Origin: Acidiphilium sp. PA
Lineage (GTDB): Bacteria > Pseudomonadota > Alphaproteobacteria > Acetobacterales > Acetobacteraceae
Direction: 5' to 3'
NCBI RefSeq assembly: GCF_026191915.1
Contig: NZ_JAIMBY010000011.1
Location: 1 to 64,000, forward strand
Length of the DNA: 64,000 nucleotides
This document shows positions 18,085 to 26,959 of the stretch, piece after piece (position 1 is the stretch's first letter; every line of letters begins with the position of its first letter). Under the pieces are notes generated by a model. That model ran no database searches and was not told where the DNA came from. It saw nothing but the letters and a program-made list of their open reading frames with translations. The translations under genes were made by a program, and so were the position numbers.

Positions 18085-19368
18085 CAGGGCTGTTCAACGC
18101 TTTGGCATAGTAATGAGAGAGAACAAGTTGTCGATCCCTGCGAGAGCAGCGCGATAACGATCCTGGCTGAGCGTGCTGGTCTTGTTGGCCTTGAGGATGT
18201 TGAAGGCAAAGCTGCGCAGGCGAGCGAAAATGCCGGGATTCGTGCGGATGCGCGAGAGGTCTTCTCCCATGGTTACGTCGCGGGTGTAATGGGAGGTGTT
18301 CTCGACCTTCCAGTGCGCGCGGATGGCTTTTGCCGCGCGCGTGGCGGTGACCGGCGCGTTTGAGACGTAGAAGGCGATTTCGGTGGAATGGCGCAGCAGT
18401 CCGGTTGTGGCGCTGCGGATGAAGACATTGCGCTCGACGCGGATGATGGTGGCGACGTAAGGCTGCCAGTCGGTGCCGCTCAGCTTGCCGGCGGGATCGA
18501 AGACGGTGACGGTGCGGCTTTCGTCGCGGTTGCGGCCGCGATCGTGGCTGTGGTCAGAGGTGAGCGGCACCACGGCCGCAGAAATTTCTTGGATCTGCTG
18601 GCGTAGGGTTGGCTGGTTGTCTTTGACCTGGACGATCAGGGCGATGCTGGCTGCTGCTGCGACCTCAAAATGTTTTTTTGACAGTGCAGCGCATCAAGCG
18701 TGACGATGGCGCCGCTGGCAACGCCGAGTTCAGCCAGCAACGTCTGCGCCGCCGGTATCTCGTTGGACTTCTCGGCGATATCGACATGTGCGAGCACGAG
18801 CGCAGTGTCGGTGGCGAAGGCGCTGAGTACCTGCGCGGCGGCACGATCATTGAAGTTGTCGAAGCTGCCGCGTAATGTCTTGCCGTCGAGTGCGATGCTG
18901 CCCTGTTCAGGCGCCCCACCCGCAGCCTGCAGCAAGGCGGCATGACGGCGGAAGGCTGTCTCCACCGTCGCCGGATCGAGCCCCTGAAGGATGTAGCGGA
19001 TGGCGGTATGCGCCGGCGCCCGGCGCCATTTCAGCGAGAAGGCGGCGTTCAACCTGTCCCGATGGACGTCGATGAAGGTGACGATACCGCGATACGAGTT
19101 GCAGCCGCTGACGATGGCGAGGATCGAAAACAGTAGCACATATGGCAACTTGTAGAGCTTACCCTCCGCCCGCCGCGGATCAGGAACATCCGCCAGTATG
19201 TCCAGCAACGGTGAAAATGCAGCCACGGCAACCTCCAATCCAGTTGCCGTCCAAGATTCAGACATCTGCCGGGTTGGGAATCCCTATGCCCATCAGCCGC
19301 CTCAAGTCGCCCCGCAGGTGTGGCAGATCAGACTCAGTTCAGCCGATCCGAAGCGTTGAACAGCCCTG
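18085..19368 (-). mobile_element. ISAs1-family element in ctaG, with 10-bp target duplication
   Basis: The terminal inverted repeats are CAGGGCTGTTCAACGCTT at 18085 and its exact complement ending at 19368. The duplication CCCCGGCGCC lies at 18075-18084 and 19369-19378. The total of 1284 bp is a normal length for the family. It contains one transposase gene in two frames. The perfect ends and duplication indicate recent insertion. Confidence 0.92.
18094..19265 (-). CDS. ISAs1-family transposase in two frames (possible -1 frameshift)
   Basis: The N-terminal frame starts at 19265 with FSPLLDILADVPDPRRAEGK and includes GSIALDGKTLRGS and the catalytic-region DALHCQKN. It then goes out of frame at 18670-18680. 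The C-terminal frame resumes as HFEVAAAASIALIVQVKDNQ and carries AIRAHWKVENTSHYTRDV to MPKR. The junction has seven A in the sense strand within codons CAA AAA AAC, a canonical -1 slippery heptamer (A AAA AAC). Either recoding yields the full-length protein or one A has been lost. ISAs1 transposases are usually single-frame. Confidence 0.8.
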
Positions 19369-19579
19369 CCCCGGCGCCGACCGCGCACGTACCAGACCAC
19401 GACACAGATCATAGGAATGATAATGATCGGCGTGAACTGCCAGACGAGCCATGGCGTTGCTGCGAGCGCTGCTGGTCCGTTCGCCAAGTGGGAATCGAGG
19501 ACGTCCAATGCTGTCCAGCCGAGCAGGGTAACGGCCAGCCAGATGAAACCTTCCGATTGTGGGCGATTCAAAGTCACAG

Positions 19580-20515
19580 CTAACCCGCCATACCTATTTT
19601 CGCCATGTCCATCGCCGGTGGGAGTTCCATCAGAATACCCGCAAGCACGACCACCGCGAGGCCGACGGCGGTCTCGATCGCGATGGATCGGTATAGAAAA
19701 TCCTTGGCATGCTGGCCGTCTGGCGTCACGAGGCGGGATGTCTGGTGTCGGTTCGTGGCTGCAATGGCGATCAGTGATGCAAACAGAACGAGTTTTCCTG
19801 CCGCGACCAATCCGTATTCCGTGCCGGTGAATGCCGCGATGGTGCCAATCAGATACCAGGCCTGAATCGCCGCCGTCACCGCAATGGTAACGACGCAGAT
19901 AATGCCCAGGCGGGAAAACCGAGTTGCCGCCCGAAAGGCGGCGTCCGGCGGGACGGCCTTGATCACGATGAGAAGCGAAACCAGGCCACCGAGCCACAGG
20001 CCGGCGGCGAGCAGATGCAGAATCAGGGTTACGAGCAGCAGGTGCCCTTCGGTCCCACCCATCGCAGCACCGTGCCCGAGCCCCGCCTGCAACGCGACCG
20101 CGATTGCCGCAAGACAAGCGGCTAGCAGCACCCACCGGTCATTCTGGCCGTGGCCGAACGCCCAGACGGCACCGGCCATCACGATCAGCCGGATGATGAG
20201 AAGGTGACCGAAGGTGGTGTCGCGCAGCAACGGCGCAATGGCCATGAAACCGGCGCCGATCTGGCGTGTTCCCGTGGCGTAGATGGCTTCGCAAAGGAGC
20301 CAAATCAAACCAGCGACGACGGCCACGGCGAAACTGCCGCGCAAAAACCTGACGATCGCATTGCGGACGTTGCCTGAGGCCGGTGTGTCGTCATGTCGCA
20401 AGCCGGCCTGGGCGAACAGGCGATAACCGGCCGTGGTGCCGAGAATGGCGAGCGACGCCGCGACATGAATGCCGCGGGCGACGCCGCGGACGAGCAGGTC
20501 GGCCGAGATGCTCAC
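19580..20515 (-). CDS. copD: Copper resistance membrane protein CopD
   Basis: This 311-residue inner-membrane protein has about eight hydrophobic segments and is thought to bring copper from periplasmic CopC across or into the membrane. Family features are an early His (RGIHVAASLAILG), the block TTFGHLLIIRLIVMAGAVW, and HLLLVTLILHLLAAGLWLGG with paired histidines. Its start overlaps the copC stop by 4 bp, and ctaG begins just after it. The copC-copD-ctaG order suggests delivery of copper to an oxidase as well as resistance. Confidence 0.88.
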   Translation of the reverse strand: MSISADLLVRGVARGIHVAASLAILGTTAGYRLFAQAGLRHDDTPASGNVRNAIVRFLRGSFAVAVVAGLIWLLCEAIYATGTRQIGAGFMAIAPLLRDTTFGHLLIIRLIVMAGAVWAFGHGQNDRWVLLAACLAAIAVALQAGLGHGAAMGGTEGHLLLVTLILHLLAAGLWLGGLVSLLIVIKAVPPDAAFRAATRFSRLGIICVVTIAVTAAIQAWYLIGTIAAFTGTEYGLVAAGKLVLFASLIAIAATNRHQTSRLVTPDGQHAKDFLYRSIAIETAVGLAVVVLAGILMELPPAMDMAKIGMAG

Positions 20516-20880
20516 CGCGCGAGTTCGAAGCCGTAGCTGCCGTGCGTCCGGTGACCGTCGGATGCGAGTGCATGCCAGAGCACGGTATAGCGCCCGGTGC
20601 GATGCGATTTTCGCAGATGCACGATCAAAGTTTTGGCGTTGCCCGGCGCCAACATTGCCGCGCCAAAGCTGACTTGTCTGCCATTCGGCCCCTTGACCAC
20701 GATGCCGCTGAAATGCCGGTTGATGGTCTCGGTGAACGCGATCGAAAGCGCGGCGGGAAGCTGTTTCAGCACAGCACCCGAGGGCGGGTTCTCATTCGCG
20801 GGGTAAGCATGGGCCAGCGCCGATAGCGGCAGCGCCAGCAAAGCGACCAGACCGAGCGCCGACGTCAGGACTATTTTCAT
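20512..20880 (-). CDS. copC: Periplasmic copper-binding protein CopC
   Basis: This is a 122-residue beta-barrel copper chaperone with a cleavable signal (KIVLTSALGLVALLALPLSA, cleaved at ALA). Mature His1 (HAYPANENPPSG) and the C-terminal DGHRTHGSYGFEL supply the Cu(II) ligands. The Met-rich Cu(I) loop of classic CopC is absent, so it is a Cu(II)-only type. It precedes copD with a 4-bp overlap. Confidence 0.9.
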   Translation of the reverse strand: MKIVLTSALGLVALLALPLSALAHAYPANENPPSGAVLKQLPAALSIAFTETINRHFSGIVVKGPNGRQVSFGAAMLAPGNAKTLIVHLRKSHRTGRYTVLWHALASDGHRTHGSYGFELAR

Positions 20881-20955
20881 CTTAACCTCAACTCACACGG
20901 CAACCGGACAGCCGGGCGACGCGTCTTGCGATGGATCGGGGGAACGTATGCTCGA

Positions 20956-21603
20956 TCACTGCCGATGTGGCAGCTTTGGCTGGGCCACCATCCGAAGATA
21001 CGGCCGCAAGGTTCTCCAACCTTTCGGAAAGCGCTGCTTGGCATCGTCGTCCGAGAGGCTCGGAACAATGATCACCTCATCGCCATCGTTCCAGTTCACC
21101 GGGGTTGCCACCTTGTGTGCGTCGGTGAGCTGTAGGCTGTCGATCACCCGGATGATCTCGTCGAAGTTCCGCCCGGTGCTGGGCGGATAGGTGATCGTGA
21201 GCCGAACCTTCTTGTTCGGATCGATGACGAACACGCTGCGCACGGTCAGCGCAGGGTCGGCTTGCGGATGGATCATGCCGTAGAGGGTGGAGACTTTGCG
21301 ATCGGCGTCGGCCAGCAATGGGAAATTGAGGGTCTGGCCCTGAGTTTCCCGGATGTCGTCTTCCCAGCCCTGGTGGCTGTCGGCCGGATCGACCGAAAGC
21401 CCGATCGGCTTGGCGTGCCGTTTGTCCCATTCGGGCTTCAGTCGCGCGACTTCGGCGAGTTCGGTGGTGCAAACCGGGGTGTAATCCTTCGGGTGGCTGA
21501 ACAGCACCCCCCAGGACGAGCCGAGCCATTCGTGGAATTTGATAGTCCCCTGGGTGCTGATCTGCTCGAAGTCGGGGGCGATCTGGCCGAGTTGGATGCT
21601 CAT
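20956..21603 (-). CDS. 1-Cys peroxiredoxin (Prx6-type)
   Basis: This 215-residue cytosolic peroxidase carries the peroxidatic Cys45 in HPKDYTPVCTTELAEVA. The long C-terminal domain typical of Prx6 is present (TYPPSTGRNFDEIIRVIDSL). No resolving cysteine is visible. It removes peroxides formed by copper redox cycling, which explains its place in the cop cluster. It stands between a Cys-rich membrane protein and copC. Confidence 0.9.
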   Translation of the reverse strand: MSIQLGQIAPDFEQISTQGTIKFHEWLGSSWGVLFSHPKDYTPVCTTELAEVARLKPEWDKRHAKPIGLSVDPADSHQGWEDDIRETQGQTLNFPLLADADRKVSTLYGMIHPQADPALTVRSVFVIDPNKKVRLTITYPPSTGRNFDEIIRVIDSLQLTDAHKVATPVNWNDGDEVIIVPSLSDDDAKQRFPKGWRTLRPYLRMVAQPKLPHRQ

Positions 21604-21645
21604 GAGTAGATTCCTTTGCTTGGGATCGAATCAACGACGCTGGTT

Positions 21646-22002
21646 TCAGGTAACGTTCTGGGGTTGCGGTTGGGCAATCGAAGCGACTGACGACGGCATC
21701 GAGTCCCCGCGGCGGATCGTGCCGTCGCCGTTCTGGATGGCGGCGTCGAGCGCCGGCGCGGCGGTGGTTTTCGATTTGTTCATGCCCATCATGCACATCC
21801 CCAGGCCGCACATGATAAGACAGGGCGCCAGCGACAGGATGATCGGCGCCAGGCCTGCTGCGACCAACCAACCCCAGCCGCCAAGCGCAAGACCGCCGCC
21901 CGCGATGACAACGAGCCCGACGATGATCCCGATGCGCGGGGTGACAAAGCGCCACCAGCCGGATCGGCGGGTGGTGCCGGTAGTATCGCAACATGTATTC
22001 AT
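21646..22002 (-). CDS. Small Cys/Met-rich membrane protein (unknown)
   Basis: This 118-residue protein starts MNTCCDTTGTTRRSGWW. Two hydrophobic segments follow: IGIIVGLVVIAGGGLALGGW, then GLAPIILSLAPCLIMCGLGM, with CMMGM after the second. The vicinal CC near the N-terminus and the Cys/Met pattern in the second segment suggest metal binding in or at the membrane, as in MerT/MerC-like proteins. No family was assigned. The soluble tail after GMNKSK has no clear fold. Confidence 0.6.
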   Translation of the reverse strand: MNTCCDTTGTTRRSGWWRFVTPRIGIIVGLVVIAGGGLALGGWGWLVAAGLAPIILSLAPCLIMCGLGMCMMGMNKSKTTAAPALDAAIQNGDGTIRRGDSMPSSVASIAQPQPQNVT

Positions 22003-22020
22003 GATTGAAAAATCCTTGGT

Positions 22021-22617
22021 TCAGGTGGGTGATTTCGTGGACATCACATGGGTCAGGAATTCGACCATGCGTGGGCTATCCCAGACGGCCACGCCGGATT
22101 TAAGTCCGATCGCCTTACCATTAGGGTCGATCAGGAACGCCGCGGGGATCGTCTGGAGATTAAGCGTCTGCAAGGCACTGCCGTCGGGATCGAGATAGAT
22201 GCCGAGATGCTTGATCTTGAAACGGTTGTAGAAATCACGGACAGGAACCAGGCCCCCAGTATCGATCGACACCGGAACGATCTGGAAATGCGGACCGCCG
22301 ACTTTGACTTGCAAGCGATCCAGCGTGGCCATCTCTTTCTGGCAGGGGACATACCAGGTCGCCCAGATGCTGAGCAGCACGAACTTGCCATGAAACGACG
22401 CGAGCGAGAGGTGCCGACCGGCTGCATCCAGAAATTTCAATTCTGGAAACGGTTTTGGTGCGAACATCCGGAGTGGTGGATCGGCGGCCACCGCCGTGGA
22501 TGCTGCTCGTACTGCCACGGTCGAACCACCAGCGACCAGCACGGACAGGCGGAGCACGCCACGGCGCGACACATGATGTCGATCCTTGATAACACCCTCT
22601 TTTCGACTGGCGACCAT
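22021..22617 (-). CDS. TlpA-like protein lacking the first redox cysteine
   Basis: This 198-residue exported thioredoxin-fold protein has a Tat-like signal (HHVSRRGVLRLSVLVAGG). The fold is a close paralogue of the next gene (22640-23194), but the redox motif reads WATWYVPCQKEM: the attacking Cys of WCxPC is Tyr, so classical disulfide exchange is unlikely. The second Cys is kept. It may act as a metal-binding or chaperone variant, or be decaying. The rest of the domain (VPVSIDTGGLVPV, IPAAFLIDPNGK) is intact. Confidence 0.8.
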   Translation of the reverse strand: MVASRKEGVIKDRHHVSRRGVLRLSVLVAGGSTVAVRAASTAVAADPPLRMFAPKPFPELKFLDAAGRHLSLASFHGKFVLLSIWATWYVPCQKEMATLDRLQVKVGGPHFQIVPVSIDTGGLVPVRDFYNRFKIKHLGIYLDPDGSALQTLNLQTIPAAFLIDPNGKAIGLKSGVAVWDSPRMVEFLTHVMSTKSPT

Positions 22618-22639
22618 TGAATGCGTCCTATCGTCGTTC

Positions 22640-23194
22640 TCAGGTACGCCCGGAGGTCTGCTGCTTTAGAAATCTGACCACCGAGGGCGTGTCCCATACG
22701 GCGCCACCGGTTTCGCGACCGATTTGTTTGCCATTCGGGTCGATCAGAAAACTGGTCGGAATACCTTCAAGGCTGAGTGTCTGCATGGCGCTGCCGCTTG
22801 GATCGAGAAAGATGCCGAGATGGGCGATTTTGATCTCAGCGTAGAATTTCTTGACCGCCGGGAGACCGGCGGTATCGATCGAAACCGGCACCACCTCGAA
22901 ATGCGTGCTACTAAGCTTAGTCTGCAACCGATCCAAGGTTGGCATTTCCTTGCGGCAGGGGATGCACCAGGTTGCCCAGATGTTCAGCAGCACGTATTTG
23001 CCGTGAAAGCTGGTGAGCGTGAGGGGGTGATCCGAGGCGTCGAAGAATTTGAATACCGGCAGCGGTTTTGGTTCGGTGATGTAGAGCGGCGGTGCGTTCC
23101 GAATGGCGGCGGCCGCGGATCGCGGCACGCCGAGTGACGCGCCCGCCGCCGCCAGCGTGAGAAAGTTCCGGCGCGAGGCTGCTGGTAGAGTCAT
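22640..23194 (-). CDS. TlpA-like periplasmic thiol-disulfide protein
   Basis: This 184-residue protein has a Tat-like signal (ASRRNFLTLAAAGASLG). The active site is LNIWATWCIPCRKEMPTLD and the cis-Pro loop is EGIPTSFLIDPNGK. It is probably kept reduced by the ScsB/DsbD protein encoded just upstream and delivers electrons to SCO1 or copper-binding thiols. Its start overlaps the SCO gene stop by 4 bp. Confidence 0.85.
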   Translation of the reverse strand: MTLPAASRRNFLTLAAAGASLGVPRSAAAAIRNAPPLYITEPKPLPVFKFFDASDHPLTLTSFHGKYVLLNIWATWCIPCRKEMPTLDRLQTKLSSTHFEVVPVSIDTAGLPAVKKFYAEIKIAHLGIFLDPSGSAMQTLSLEGIPTSFLIDPNGKQIGRETGGAVWDTPSVVRFLKQQTSGRT

Positions 23195-23883
23195 TGTGCG
23201 ATCATCTTTCTCATGACGTGGACGAGTTGCGGCACGGTGATCGAGACCGGGAACAGATTCTGGAATTTTCCGTTGGGCGCCATCAAGTAAATGTAGGTCG
23301 AATGGCCGATGAGGCTTTTCCCGGAGGCTTCGTGATCAGTCGCGGTGAAATAGGCGTCGTATTCCTTCGCCACCTTGGCAATCTCCGGCAGCGGACCAGT
23401 CAGGCCGATGATTTTGTTGCTGAACTTGGGCAGATAAGCCCTGAGGACGGCAGGCGTATCGTGGGTGGGATCGACGGTGATAAATAGCGGGGCGACATGT
23501 TCGGCCAGCTTCCCGAGCGCGGTCATCATGATCGCCAGCTTTTCGAGCGTGAGAGGGCAGTCGTCCGGGCAGCGTGAGTAACCGAAATACACCAGCATCC
23601 AACGCCCCTGGAAACTTGCCGGCGTCATCGTCTGGCCGAACTGGTTGGTCAGGGTGAACGGACCGCCGATCGGCGCACCGGGCGGAATCGCCGAATCGGT
23701 CGTGGTTGCCAACTTGCCGTGGTGGTTCCAGCCGAGCAGGCGCGCCAGGGCATCAAGGGCACCGTGCGACGTGACGCCCATGGCGCCGGGGTCCACCGCA
23801 ACGAAGGCGATCGCCGCCCCAAGCCCGACCGCGCCGCCGAGCGCGATTCGCCGCCCGATCCGGTTGCCGCTCGGGACGGTCAT
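23191..23883 (-). CDS. SCO1/SenC-family copper chaperone
   Basis: This 230-residue membrane-anchored periplasmic protein (segment RRIALGGAVGLGAAIAFVAV) delivers copper to the CuA or CuB site of cytochrome oxidase or acts as a thiol reductase. The metal site Cys pair is in FGYSRCPDDCPLTLEKL (CxxxC), and the third ligand is the His in LIGHSTYIYLM. It overlaps by 4 bp with the ScsB gene upstream and the TlpA gene downstream. Confidence 0.9.
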   Translation of the reverse strand: MTVPSGNRIGRRIALGGAVGLGAAIAFVAVDPGAMGVTSHGALDALARLLGWNHHGKLATTTDSAIPPGAPIGGPFTLTNQFGQTMTPASFQGRWMLVYFGYSRCPDDCPLTLEKLAIMMTALGKLAEHVAPLFITVDPTHDTPAVLRAYLPKFSNKIIGLTGPLPEIAKVAKEYDAYFTATDHEASGKSLIGHSTYIYLMAPNGKFQNLFPVSITVPQLVHVMRKMIAQ

Positions 23884-26033
23884 CGCGCTGCCTCCGTATC
23901 CTGCGCGGGCCTGCTCGCGCGCAGGAATGCCTGCATGACAACGCCCGGCGTCAGCAAAGACGGCAGCATGATGCCGGATGGCGCGCCGGGACCATACACC
24001 ACGTCGAGCGGCACGCCCTCGCGCCCGAAACTGCGCAGATAGGCGGTGATCGGCGCGCTCGGCCGGGTCCAGTCGGCGCGCATCGCAATCACGCCCGGCG
24101 CGCCCAATCGTCGCGCGACCGGGTTACGATCGAGCACCGCGAGCGCGTTCACCTTGCAGATCAGGCACCAGGCAGCGGTGACATCGACGAAAACGACCTT
24201 GTTCCGGCGGACCAGCCTGACGATGCGCGCCTGATCGAAAGTCTGCCACACTGCATTGGCATCGCGTTGCCCGGTCGATGGCAGGCTCGCCGGGAGCACC
24301 GACGGTTCGATCACCGCGAGAACGGCAGCGGCGATTACTGCCAAGGCGCCGATACGACGCCAACGGTCGTGGTGGCTGTCGAGACGATGGCGCCAGAACA
24401 GAAGTGCAAGCATCGTAACGAGCGTGGCACTGGCGATGAGCGCAGCGGTGGGCGACACCACTGCGGCGATGATCCAGACCAGCCAGATCGCGGTGCCCAG
24501 CATCGCGAAACCGAGAATGACACGGAGCACGACCATCCAGCGTCCGGGCTTGGGCATCCGGCGCACCAGACCAGGAAAAACCGCCACCAGCAGGTAAGGC
24601 AACGCCATACCGACACCTAGGGCCGCGAAGATCTCCAGTACGACCAGTGGATCGCGGGCGAGCGCGAAACCGACCGCAACGCCGATGAAGTGCGCCGAAC
24701 AGGAAGTCGCGAGCAGCGTTGCAAAAACGCCGGTGAGGTATGCTGCGGTGATGGCGTTGCTGTCGCGTCCCATGGTCGCGGTGCTCGCCGCGAGCCCAGG
24801 GAGGGGAATTGGTAACCAATCCCACAGACTTGCGGCAAATAGCGTAGTGATCGCCGCCATTGCGCCCAGGAACCAGGGTTGCTGAAACTGGATGCCCCAG
24901 CCGATGGTGGCGCCCACCGCCTTCAAGGCGATCACCACGCCGGCCAGGATCAGGTACGAGCTAACGATGCCGATCGCGGTTGCCAAAATGGTAATCCGCA
25001 GATCGCGCCGTCCGCCGCCCGTCGCGCCGGCGAAGCTCATGAGCTTGAGCGACAGGACCGGAAGCGTGCAGGGCATCACGTTCAGGACCACACCACCGAG
25101 CAGCGCAATCGCGAGGATCAGCGTGAGGCTCACATCGGCGCTGTGCGGCGGGATCGGGCCGATCACCGGGGTTGCCGAAAACACGGAGGCCGTCGATCCA
25201 TTTTCCAGTGTGAAGCGGAGCGTTCTGCCGGCAATGTCGGCGATTTTTTCATGCCTGAGGGTAACGCTCAACACGCCGCGCCGGTGCGCGGTATCGAGCG
25301 AGACTTTCGGCGCGCCCGCGGTGGCATGGGTAAAATGGTTCTGGATGAACACGTCGGGATGCAACAGGCGCGCGCCGTTGGCATCGATGACGAGGGAAAG
25401 GATCGCCGTGTTCTTGTGCGAGACCGATCGGGACACCACCACCCGCGACAGGCGCAGCCCGGCCTGGACCAGCGTGCCCGGCACATGCGTCCATGCTTTT
25501 GTGATCAACGATGCCTGCGGCCCAGGTACGGCCAAGCCGGCCGGCAGGGGTAGCAATAGCTTGGCAGTATAGGGGATGCAGATCGTCTTGCACGCCGAAT
25601 AATGCACCAGCGCGTGCAGCACCATCGGCGCGCCTGGGTGTTTGGCTACAATCGATAGCGGCAAGATGACGCCGCGCTCGTAACCCTGCGTCACCAGGCC
25701 GTACAGCATATAGCGGTGCGGCGCCGGCCAATACATGTGAACCGATTTGACATTTTTCGAGCCGGTCCAGCCGATGGATGGCGGAATACCCGCCGCACCC
25801 GGATTGCGCCAATAGGCGTGCCAGCCGCGCTCGAGCCTGATCTGCAAGCCGGCGTCGATCTGCGCGGTGTTGCCGGTCGCCTCGGTCGCGGTGATCAGGC
25901 GTGCTGCGGCATGTTTGTTGCCGACCCATGGCGTGCTCGCGGCCAAGACCGCCGTCATCGAAGCCAGCGCGAACATGAACGTCAGGATCAGCGTCCGGCC
26001 CGCCTCAACACTTGAACGCCGCCAGAGGCTCAT
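23880..26033 (-). CDS. ScsB/DsbD-family thiol-disulfide transporter
   Basis: This protein of about 717 residues starts at MSLWRRSSVEAGRT. Reading from an earlier start would overrun the upstream gene. After a signal segment comes a periplasmic alpha domain with redox Cys pair SACKTICIPY (about residue 152). The eight-segment membrane domain has VMPCTLPVLSLKLMSF and TSCSAHFIGVA. The C-terminal thioredoxin-like domain has VTAAWCLICKVNA. It moves electrons from cytosolic thioredoxin to periplasmic proteins. The following TlpA and SCO proteins are obvious clients. ScsB homologues are associated with copper tolerance. Confidence 0.9.
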   Translation of the reverse strand: MSLWRRSSVEAGRTLILTFMFALASMTAVLAASTPWVGNKHAAARLITATEATGNTAQIDAGLQIRLERGWHAYWRNPGAAGIPPSIGWTGSKNVKSVHMYWPAPHRYMLYGLVTQGYERGVILPLSIVAKHPGAPMVLHALVHYSACKTICIPYTAKLLLPLPAGLAVPGPQASLITKAWTHVPGTLVQAGLRLSRVVVSRSVSHKNTAILSLVIDANGARLLHPDVFIQNHFTHATAGAPKVSLDTAHRRGVLSVTLRHEKIADIAGRTLRFTLENGSTASVFSATPVIGPIPPHSADVSLTLILAIALLGGVVLNVMPCTLPVLSLKLMSFAGATGGGRRDLRITILATAIGIVSSYLILAGVVIALKAVGATIGWGIQFQQPWFLGAMAAITTLFAASLWDWLPIPLPGLAASTATMGRDSNAITAAYLTGVFATLLATSCSAHFIGVAVGFALARDPLVVLEIFAALGVGMALPYLLVAVFPGLVRRMPKPGRWMVVLRVILGFAMLGTAIWLVWIIAAVVSPTAALIASATLVTMLALLFWRHRLDSHHDRWRRIGALAVIAAAVLAVIEPSVLPASLPSTGQRDANAVWQTFDQARIVRLVRRNKVVFVDVTAAWCLICKVNALAVLDRNPVARRLGAPGVIAMRADWTRPSAPITAYLRSFGREGVPLDVVYGPGAPSGIMLPSLLTPGVVMQAFLRASRPAQDTEAAR

Positions 26034-26533
26034 CGTGATGTTCCGACCGCCGAACGGACCGGGCGATACGCGAACAGCAAAGCGAAGCCTGGAACCACCA
26101 CCCATTGCAGCAGAGGTGAGACACCGGTGCCGATCACTGGTAAGACCGGCATCGCGCTCCTGTAGCCCCAGGTGCCACGCACCACGACGTTGAGCCACTC
26201 ACTAAAAATTGTGTAAGCGACACCGCTCGCGAGTGTCACAAGTATCGCGCGTCTGACATGGGCGAACGGCCATGACGATCCGGCAGTTCCAGATCCGATA
26301 AGCATTGTGATCATGCCGATCACCAGATCGCCGATCCAGCAATGCAGCACGGCAAACACACGATAGCCCACGCTTCCGGTCCTTGAGATCGTGTAGAGCG
26401 GCAACTGCGCGGTTTCCCAAACCAGGTTGCCGACCGCCATTATGGCCAGATAGCGGCGCAACACGGCGCACCCTACGGGGTTGATCGGCCGTTCAGGTAA
26501 GCGTGAGATCGAGTGAGGGCGCTGCGTCAGCAT
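26030..26533 (-). CDS. Multi-pass membrane protein (unknown)
   Basis: This 167-residue protein has about four hydrophobic segments and conserved-looking motifs NLVWETAQLPLYTI, VLHCWIGDLVIGM and YTIFSEWLNVVVRGTWGY. It overlaps the ScsB start by 4 bp, so it belongs to the operon. I do not recognise a named family. The membrane location and context suggest a role in periplasmic copper or thiol handling. Confidence 0.65.
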   Translation of the reverse strand: MLTQRPHSISRLPERPINPVGCAVLRRYLAIMAVGNLVWETAQLPLYTISRTGSVGYRVFAVLHCWIGDLVIGMITMLIGSGTAGSSWPFAHVRRAILVTLASGVAYTIFSEWLNVVVRGTWGYRSAMPVLPVIGTGVSPLLQWVVVPGFALLFAYRPVRSAVGTSR

Positions 26534-26594
26534 GTTTGCTCCAGCGTGCCGCGATCCGGTAACGCGCCGAAGCGCGCCACCGGCCGCTGCGATG

Positions 26595-26924
26595 TTAAGA
26601 CTTGGTCGTGGTGGAGGTGGAGGGCTTGCCCATCATGGAGCCGTGGTGAGCACCCATTTTGCCATGACCCATGTTGTCGGCCATTTTGTTCATCACGCGG
26701 GTGCAGGCTGTCATCATCGCCATCATGCCCATCATGCCTTTCATGCCGCCGCCCCCCATACCGGCCTTGCCTTTGCCGGTCATTTTGCCGCCCGACATCA
26801 TGCCGCCGCCGTCCATCGATTTGGCCTGCGGCGCCGGCGTGGTTGCGGCATTGGCGATGACTGGTGCGGACAGAACGGCAACCGACAACGTTGCCGCAAT
26901 GTATGCTGTTTTAGACTTCGACAT
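26595..26924 (-). CDS. Methionine/glycine-rich exported protein
   Basis: This protein of about 109 residues starts at MSKSKTAYIAATLSVAV with ribosome site AAAGGA nearby. Its signal peptide is cleaved at ANA. The mature part is packed with Met, Gly and Lys (GGGMMSGGKMTGKG, GMKGMMGMMAMMTAC, HHGSMMGK), which is typical of periplasmic Cu(I)/Ag(I) sequestering proteins. The long upstream extension in this frame (to 27182) lies in the next gene and is not real. One Cys and several His add possible ligands. Confidence 0.75.
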   Translation of the reverse strand: MSKSKTAYIAATLSVAVLSAPVIANAATTPAPQAKSMDGGGMMSGGKMTGKGKAGMGGGGMKGMMGMMAMMTACTRVMNKMADNMGHGKMGAHHGSMMGKPSTSTTTKS

Positions 26925-26959
26925 TTGGATTTCCTTTGGGTGATTGACGAGCGGAATGC

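Larger units (their letters stand above)
17096..19577 (-). pseudogene. ctaG: CtaG-like copper/oxidase assembly membrane protein, split by ISAs1
   Basis: The 5' part starts at GTG 19577 (TLNRPQSEGFIWLAVTLLGW, first membrane segments) and runs to about 19369. The 3' part (17096-18084) continues with further membrane segments including SDQFLTIHQVEHMTLDMIAP and IHDVWHVTLFASGLIFFF, typical of the Caa3_CtaG family with its conserved histidines. The ISAs1 element at 18085-19368 separates them, with CCCCGGCGCC on both sides. CtaG helps insert copper into caa3-type oxidases. It starts just after the copD stop. The residual 3' ORF could still be made from an internal start, but would lack the N-terminus. 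Confidence 0.85.
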
